From positions 39,969,822 through 40,033,821 of the forward strand of contig OX365955.1 of NCBI GenBank assembly GCA_947247005.1: a DNA stretch of 64,000 nucleotides. Direction: 5' to 3'. Of the stretch, positions 27,201-36,200 are shown piece by piece (the first letter of the stretch is position 1; each line of letters starts with the position of its first letter). This stretch comes from Spisula solida (taxonomy: Eukaryota; Mollusca; Bivalvia; Venerida; Mactridae). Under the pieces are notes generated by a model. That model ran no database searches. It saw nothing but the letters and a program-made list of their open reading frames with translations, and had not been told where the DNA came from. The translations under genes and the position numbers were made by a program.

Positions 27201-30200
27201 TATGGGATGGGTGAGAACAAGTGAGATTATGATAACATACGATTGACTAATTTCTCTTCTTTTGGCATATTGAACAATTTCATAAACTTTTTTGTGGCCG
27301 TCTTGAAACTCTTAGTCTCTTCATCTGAAAATAAGAAATAATAATTATAAACTTTATAATTAATATATGTCAGATCTTGCAAATTTACAATATTCGGGGA
27401 AGTTTCAAGTCATAAAGTGAGCATAATTATTATTTGTTGGCATAAAAGTTGGGTTTGTTTCGTACATAAAATACTCACATATATGCCATGTTTCGCAGAC
27501 CCCTTTGCATGAGATTGGTGATGGAAATGCAGGAGATTTCATTAAAATGCAGGAGATTTTCTCTGCCGAAACTTTAGACTTAAAGTGTTGAAGTTTATAT
27601 GCTGTTTTCACTTATCTTAATTTGATGACAATACCATGCATGCTTCATGTAGCAATTTAAACTAATATTTGTCATCATTTTCATAATGTAAACAAAAAAT
27701 GTCAGATTCCGGTTTGTCCATGAAATGCGTGAGATTTGATAAATTGGCCTCTGATCATGCAGGAGTAGAGTCTCAAATGCAGGAGACTCACGCATGATGC
27801 AGGAGATCTGGCATGTATGTACTCAGCTTTCGATAATGCTAAACAATCAGTCTGTATGTTGTAATAAGGCGTAGAAATGACTGTATAAAGGGGTTCCACT
27901 AGCTTCTGAATCTGAAGCGTCATTTTGATAGTTTTTACTAAATTTCACCATTTTATAAGCAAAATACTTTAATTTTTAAGAGAAAATGATCATTCAAACC
28001 AAAACCTTGAGGGTCAAAATGAGGCTTTTTTGAAATTTCAAGGGTCAAAACACCAACTCACAAGTCAAATGGAACCCCTGTGTATTAACAGGATGCCGAG
28101 TGATTCTTGTTTAAACCAATTTCTTTTCCTTGGTATGAAAATAAGCTAAAAAGTATAATTCTTTGGAAAACACTTAATTTATCATTGAAGGTTCATTTAT
28201 CACAAAAGTTCCGTAATCTTCCAAGAGAAAACAAATGATGGAACAATTTTCTCCAACACATGTGATAACAAACGTGTGACGTCATCAGCTTTTCGACGCG
28301 AAAACATAATGCCTTCAACTTAAATTTGTTATTTCTGAAGTTGTTTTGACTCGGTAACTATCATAGTAATGTGATAAAAAGAATCCATCACTCATTGTCT
28401 TTGGGATCAACATTTCTTAAAACTCGTCACAAAAACATATTATTAAGCGAGCCAAAAGCTTGCTTTAATTAATAACATGTGTTTTCTAGACTCGTTTAAG
28501 AAATGATGATCTCCAAAGACAACTCATGACGGATCCTATATGTATCGAACCCTTGAGATTCTACAGAGAAGGAAATGTATACTTGCCATCCTTGGAAGTT
28601 TCAACTTTGTTGGCGACCATACTTTCTATTTTGCAACGTACAAACTCTGTGGCTTCATCATCTGTTTCAAATGCCCCTGGTAAATGTCATGATATTTTGG
28701 TAAGTTATTTTACTTCAGTAAAAGTCATATAGTTTTGGTGACAAACATAGACTTTTAGTGATATTATTTTTGTGAAATTGTCAAAAGTCGATCAAACAAT
28801 TTCAGTCAAATTAAGTCATGCAATTTAGGTAAAAGTCACATTTTTGGCAAGTCATATACTTTTAGTAAAAATGCATATGATAAGGCTTTATTTATCAGTG
28901 GTGTCAAAAGAGTCAAATTAAAAATCCTGAAAATCATAGGCGGCAGATCATTTATACCAAACAAGAGGCCTTCAATGACATTGTTTACGTAATTCACTCA
29001 GTTTGTATTAAAGAAAATCTTCAGAGCAGATTACATTTACCATAACTTTGCCATTTCTCGAGATATTTTCATCAAATAACTTTCATTTTGGTCAGAAGCC
29101 ATTGCTCTTTTAGAAATGATAAATCCAGAATTCCGGATTAATCAGGAAAATTTACACCCCTGATCTATAGAGGCAATACATTCTTCTATGCGTGCCTCTG
29201 AACTTTAGTACAAGTACAATTAAGTCAAATAACTTTGACAGGTCATAAAAGTTTGGTAAAACAACAGTGTCAAGGGCTCAGTGCAAAACTATTGTACATG
29301 CCTATATAAATTGATGTAGTTACAAAAGTTTTGCACCGAGGCCTCGAACAGTAACTTTGATAAGAGAAACATACTTATGAGAATTTAACAACAAACCTAA
29401 TGTTTCCAGCATATGAGCCCCTATCCATTCCCAGTCTCGGATAATATCTTTCTTGTTATTGGCGGCAGATACAGCTGAAATTACAGACCATAATACATTA
29501 CACAATAGCTGATATCAGGACATAAACTTTGAACTTTGCGCGATCAGTACAGAGACCCCCATTCCTGATTGGACTGTTGCAAATACTGCAAGTTCAAATT
29601 TCAGCCTGTTCCGTAAATTCAAAAGAATATGGCCAAAACTACTGTCAATTCCCTGGGCTATCTCTTCGTATGCAAATATTATGTCTGGTTGCAAACATTT
29701 TCTCATTTTTTCGGTATGAAATGGGTCAATTTCACAGATATTCAGATCAGCAAGCTAGTATCCTTTAAATTTAATTCTGCTGTTAGTATGTTTATTTAAT
29801 AGCCTTGAAATATTAGTGTATGAAAGATGACATTTTGACACAAGCATCAGTTAACGCAATAAAAAATCCCCAGAACTTCTGTTGCGGGACTTGATTTATA
29901 TGCTAACTGCGTTATCTTCTGGCTTTACAACGTCCATGATGTTTTGAGTGACGTCAATTGAACACACGCGCTATTGACGTCATCGACGTTAACTTGTCCT
30001 ACACAAGTCTTATGCAAAAGTTTCGTTAAATTATTCGACTGGTTCTAGAGATAATTGATAGTTTGCATTTCAATATTGAATGACCCTCGTAGCTCAGATA
30101 AATTTAGTATGAATTTAAATTTTGAGAACAAACTTTGTTAACACCCTGTAGCTACCTGTGCAATATTAATTACTATACATGAGCCAGCTGTTCACTGCTA

Positions 30201-33200
30201 GATTATTATATAGGTTATAAATGTTGCATAATGACTGGTATTGATTACTGTCTGTCATCAAGCAATAAAGTCATCAACAAACAACATATGGCACATAAGG
30301 GGTGTTCAACAAGCACACAGAAAAATGGACAAGCGAACAAATCAAATTTTGAAACATTGTCAATTAGATGGGTGCAGCATGTGACACATCGTCACACTTA
30401 GTCTCAGGGTGAACAATTATGCCAGGATATTTAACAATCAATGGAGAAGTTAAGGCCTGGGATGGTATTCAATATTGATCTTACCTGACTTTTAAAGGAT
30501 AAGGACAACCAATCAGATCACACCATATTAAACTCTTGGTCAGAAACAGCCAATATGATTGGCTATCCTTATTCTCCAATTGAATAATAACATTATTGTA
30601 TACTATTCCTGGACAAGGATTATGGTCATATTAACCTTTAAATCTTAAAGGGACTGCCTCACATATTGGTGTATTGCAAAAATAAAATAAAATTGTCAAA
30701 TATTCGCGTAAAGTTGGCTGTATATCCCATAAACAACCACATTGACATCTAAAATAACATGAGAAACTTCGGCATTTGATAGTTATTTAGCATTTTTACC
30801 TCAAAATTCTATAGGGTATTAATACCCTATAGAATTAACACTACTATTGCTTAAATTGCCTGAAATTTGTTCGCATTTGATGAAAACGAATCGAAAATCG
30901 AACCAAATACCTCACTGATGTTTACGCTGTAGTTTGTTGATGTTACAGTTCGATCACGTGTGCATTACATAATTCACAAAGCATGTTGGTAGGAAACTTA
31001 GCACTTTTTTTCAAGAAAAAATTCTCAGTGGGCAATATCGATAGCAGTTAAAATTGCTTATCTGCACCAAATATTTCATAAAGCAACCGTCAGTGGCTTT
31101 CTATTACATCAATACTTGGTTAGATTGGAAAATTATGATATACAAAAAATTTAGCTCAATCTGTGAGGCAGCATCCTTTAATGTGGCCTTGACCTTTTGA
31201 GACATTGGCACAGATTTGTGTACATGTAGGACTTGTCCTCTCATTGTGTTAAACAGTAAAATTGTTATGACCCGGTGTAGCCTTTTTTCCCCACTGGTTT
31301 ACTTTTTCCCTCCTAATAAAGTTTCTAGTATGATGATTAATGCAGCATTGGCCTCTTTTTCCCCCTTGGCCCCGTTTTTCTCCCCTAGAAGTTGATGTTT
31401 CTAGTATAATGATCAAATGCAGCATTGGCCTCTTTTCCCAACTTTGCCCCGTCCCCCCCCCCTCGAAGTTGACGTTTCTAGTATGATGATCAAATGCAGC
31501 ATTGGCAGAATCAGTTGTATGCACTTATGTACTAACAAACATACAATGTACGAAAGATGGAATAGCCATATATTGGTGATAATGTCAACCTCACTGCAAA
31601 AGTTCTCGTCAATATAGATATAAGAGCATTTTTACGCATACTTATTGAACATCCCAGGTATATAAACGGTTACCTCTACAATTATGATGCTGTGATACTT
31701 GTTTACACTCAGGTAATGTTTAATACGGATTAATAAAGCCTAGGTCCCACTGAACATTTTTTGCCTTGGCGATGTACTCCTGGTTAAAATTTATAAGCTA
31801 TCAGGACATCGGGTACAGGTTCCTTGTGGTCTAGGGGAGGCTTCCAGAAAGTCATGAAAGAGTTAGTGATATTGGAAGGAATTGTGATGAATCTGTGGTA
31901 TCGAAAGAAATTGGGAGAACATCGCCAATGAGGAATTCTTCAGTGGGACCTATAAGCTTAAGGAGAGTGATCTCTGGATAGTTATATTGTCACGTGTCGC
32001 CTGAGTACGGATATAAACAAAGATAGTTAAAACTGGGGTAAAGGGTTAAAATCAGGGACCATGAAATGTAGGGGTCCGAGTAGCGGATCCTGAGTCAACC
32101 CTCATATTCTATTTTGTATATGACGGTCATGGATTGCCAAACTGACCCCTTTGCATGAAACTACCCATGAACACATAATAAAGCACATAATGCATCATCG
32201 TTCTCGTAATACACAAAAAATCTCCTTTTTTAATCATTCTAAATATAGAAGAAACATCAAATTTTAAATTAAATTATTATCTTCAAAAGTAGGTCAAACT
32301 TAATTAACAACAACTATAACTGGGCATATAATTAATATGGGCATTATAAAATATGTCAACACTAAATTTAACCATTAACCTAGACCCTCGGGCAAAGTAC
32401 AGTCTATAAAAATACTATAAATTAAAAGAGTTTCAGATTGTAATGAGATTAGACTTAGTCTATAAAAAATATGAACAAAAAATATGAACAATAACTTACA
32501 TATTAAATGCACTTTCAAATTATAAATTACACATAATTTTCTCAAACAACAGAAAAGGCCATTCAAACCCTTCTTAAGATCCTATACATTTGGGGATATC
32601 GTTCTAATATTTAGAAGACAAAAAAAAACGATGTTTCAAATTTAGAAGCAATTTTTTTTAATTGATTATTTTTATGTCATATTATTATTTCATAAATACA
32701 CTGCCCACCAAAAATAAGTATACAGATGTTATTTGCCCACTTACTTGCCTGTAATAATACGATTAGCAGAACAGTGAAGCAACAATATTTTTGAAGAAAA
32801 GGAATATTTTTGTTTATTGAATGGAAAGGCCATACATTAATTGGTACCCTAGGTGCAAAATCTAAAGTTTCTTTGTCCCTCTTGAATGGCAACTTTGTCA
32901 CAAAAAGATGAAAAATTCAGCCTTTTTGATCACATGGTTATTATAGTTCCGAACATCTTCATCTTTATTTCTATCTCTATTTTGACTCATCTAGTAACTG
33001 TAGTTTCAGAAACTAGTATAATTGTGACCGTCTTATAAACAGATATTGAATAATTTAACCAAATTAATTTTGCAACAATTATTTGCTGTATACTTATTTT
33101 TGGTGGGCACTGTATATCTATAAAACACTATTTCTAATTTTAAGTTTTCATACTACATATTTCTTTGTCAATTCTTTAATTGCCTGTCTGGCTGCTTGCA

Positions 33201-36200
33201 CTCCCTCTAAAGCACGGTTCCATATCACTCTTGATATGTGTGTTAACATTGCCTGTTTTTACGACTGAATTCAACCATGAAATCTAAACCAAATTGAAAT
33301 AGGACTACATGTTTAGACATTTCTAAGAACTGCTAATGAATTGGTCATACTTACAATAGCTCACTTCTGATTCTGTGGTCTGATGTAATATCCTGTAGGG
33401 CGGAGTCTGCAATCAAAACCAAGACAATAAGGCCAAAATGAATTAATATTGTGGTTCTTGTAACATTGCTAAAAAGATAGGGTAGGCTGAGGTAGGAGAA
33501 ACATTTCATTTTTTTTTTCAAAAAATATTTTATTCGCAGGAAAATCAACGATATGCTGTGAAGTCAAGCAAAATGGTAATAAAATGTCTACGGTAGTTGC
33601 CAACAAGAGGGAAGGTATGGTTACTAAAACAGGGGTTCCACTAGCTTCTGAATCTTAAGGGTCATTTGATACTTTTGACTAAATGTTACCATTTTATAGA
33701 CATAAAACCTTGAGGGTCAAAATATGGCTTTTTAGAAATTTCAAGGGTCAAAGCCCCTACTCCCGAGTCAAATTGAACCCCTGTAGAACCACAGTATTAT
33801 TTTGTTTTGGCCTCAGAATACCGTAGGTAAATAGATTAAGTGTCCATGGCGAATGTCCGACATATAATTGACAAAATTGTTTACGATACACACTGATGGT
33901 ATCATTTACTATTCAGCATAACATATAGTTCAATACAGAGTTATCCCCTCTGTCAGACTCATGATAGACAGTGTTGCATCTTATATGCCTGTCGGTCTAC
34001 AAAATGGTATCCAATCAGTAACGAAAGAAGCATAATGTAGACCTTTGATATCAAGAAGCAAACTGGTAATGGCCTGTAAGATGACCCCTTATAATTTTGA
34101 AATCACTATGTCAAGGAAGCCATTTGAAATCATTTTGATATAGTACGGAGAATTTGACACAACTCTCAACCTTTTAATAGCACAATTAAACAGCTGATAT
34201 ATTGTCTATATTTATAACCCCGGTTGTATGTTTTCATAAGCGGGAAGTATCACGAAGAAGACGCTCGATGTGTAATACCAACACAAATCTACAGGACCAA
34301 TATTGCATTATTTGCTCACAGAAATTTATATATTCAACACAAGAACTTTGAAGTATATATATTCATGCACTAAGGTAAGGATCATGTCAAATTATCCGTG
34401 CTATACAGTCAGATCTCGATATAACAACATCCGATATACTGACAAATTCATTATACTGACACCATATTTGGGGACAAACGTATTAAAACGCTCTTTGTAT
34501 CAATTCAGTATACTGACATATTCGTTACATCGACATTTTTCTTGGAAACGAACAGCGTCGTTGTATCGAGTTCTGACTGTACATGTAGCTCTTGTTTAAA
34601 ATTAAGATATTGAAGGAACAATCAAAATGCAAATATAGTGTCACCTTGTTATCTAGAACTGTATCCCAGGTTCCAACAAGAAGTCCAGCAATACCCCCAC
34701 CACCATAACCCTTCCTTCTTTGAAGTATAAAATATGGATTCGCTCTTTCAGTTACCCTGAAAACAAGTAATTAAGAATTGCAAGCAATACAGAAGTCCCC
34801 TACCGGTTTTAAGCCATTTTTCAATGTTTCTGTTGCCATAGCAACCACAATTTTGCTCGGAATCTAAATATTTTTGGACTTGCATTATCCCCTTATTGCC
34901 CCCTATCCACATACCAAGTTGCATAAACCTAGCTTGGAAACTGTTTGAGTTATGTCAGGATCCAGATTTTTTGACGGACGGACAGACTGACTGACGGACG
35001 GACTGACGGAGGGCAAACCTATAGTCCCCTCCGGTCAAAAACCGGTAGGGGACTAATAAGCAATAAACTTTGTCTGATGTCATGTGCATATTTAGAACTA
35101 TATAATTATAAGTATATTACATGTGTTCCACAAGCTTCGGAATCTGAAGGGTCATTTGGATACTTTTGACGAGTTTATAGAAACATTCATCTATTCATGA
35201 AGATATCACATGATTTTACATGCACACTTTTTGCTTCGCAAGCAAAGTCAAATTACAGCGGTGAACCTGTATACATGTACAGTTAGTTGTATACTAAGGT
35301 TCCTTTTTACAACCTCCTTAATATTGCTTCATATTGCCACAAGAATACAGGCTATAAGTCGGTACACCCACCGGTTACTAAAGCTTGCCACAAGAATACA
35401 GGCTGATGTCAATAGCACTGAACTTGAAAATCAGAAACGGCATGACTAAACAGTACCAATCCAACCTAACCCATTCTCAAGCATAGCAGCTTATGGATAG
35501 GTGACACGTCCATGCTCATCTGTTGCTGTTTAACCTGTACCAGAATATGATTGTGATTGTGACATTGTTTGCTATCACATTCTGTCAGTCTCTGATTCTC
35601 ACATATTCACAGTTCTACACATTGAAGTGTTACCACAGAGATACGGCTCATTGAGTTTAAGTTCAAACAACATAGAAGTCCTAGGCCAGAAGTGGAGACT
35701 TGACTGATATGGCAGGCGCTTGGATAGCAATGCTCGCTGATAGCATACCGTTCTTAGCACTTTGCTAGGCGAGCGCTACTGTGCGCTTTCTTGTGCAACA
35801 GTCTGCTTCCGCGAGGGCTAGCCAGTAGCATAACTTTTTTTTTGTTACATAGCGGTTTTTTAAGCAAACCATGACCTAGCATAGTGCTATCGAGCGCTCT
35901 ATAGTGGTTTGGTTAGGCAACGGGCTCCAATGTACACAAGTTCATTTGCTTTTATTCATCCTTGTCATCAGAAGACCCATATCCACAAAGTGTTTAATTT
36001 GGTAAAACGGCAACATCCGGTCTCCTTCCCCTATCGTGACTACATTTTGTACAGTGTGTAACAGAGTTCATTCTGTGAAAGTATGCTATTCTTTATGTCA
36101 TGTTATCGAGGTATTTACATTAAATATGTTTATGTAGTAGTTTATCTGGTGATTGTTGACTAAATTTATATCAGATCATGGGTGTAGGAGAAGGGGGGGG

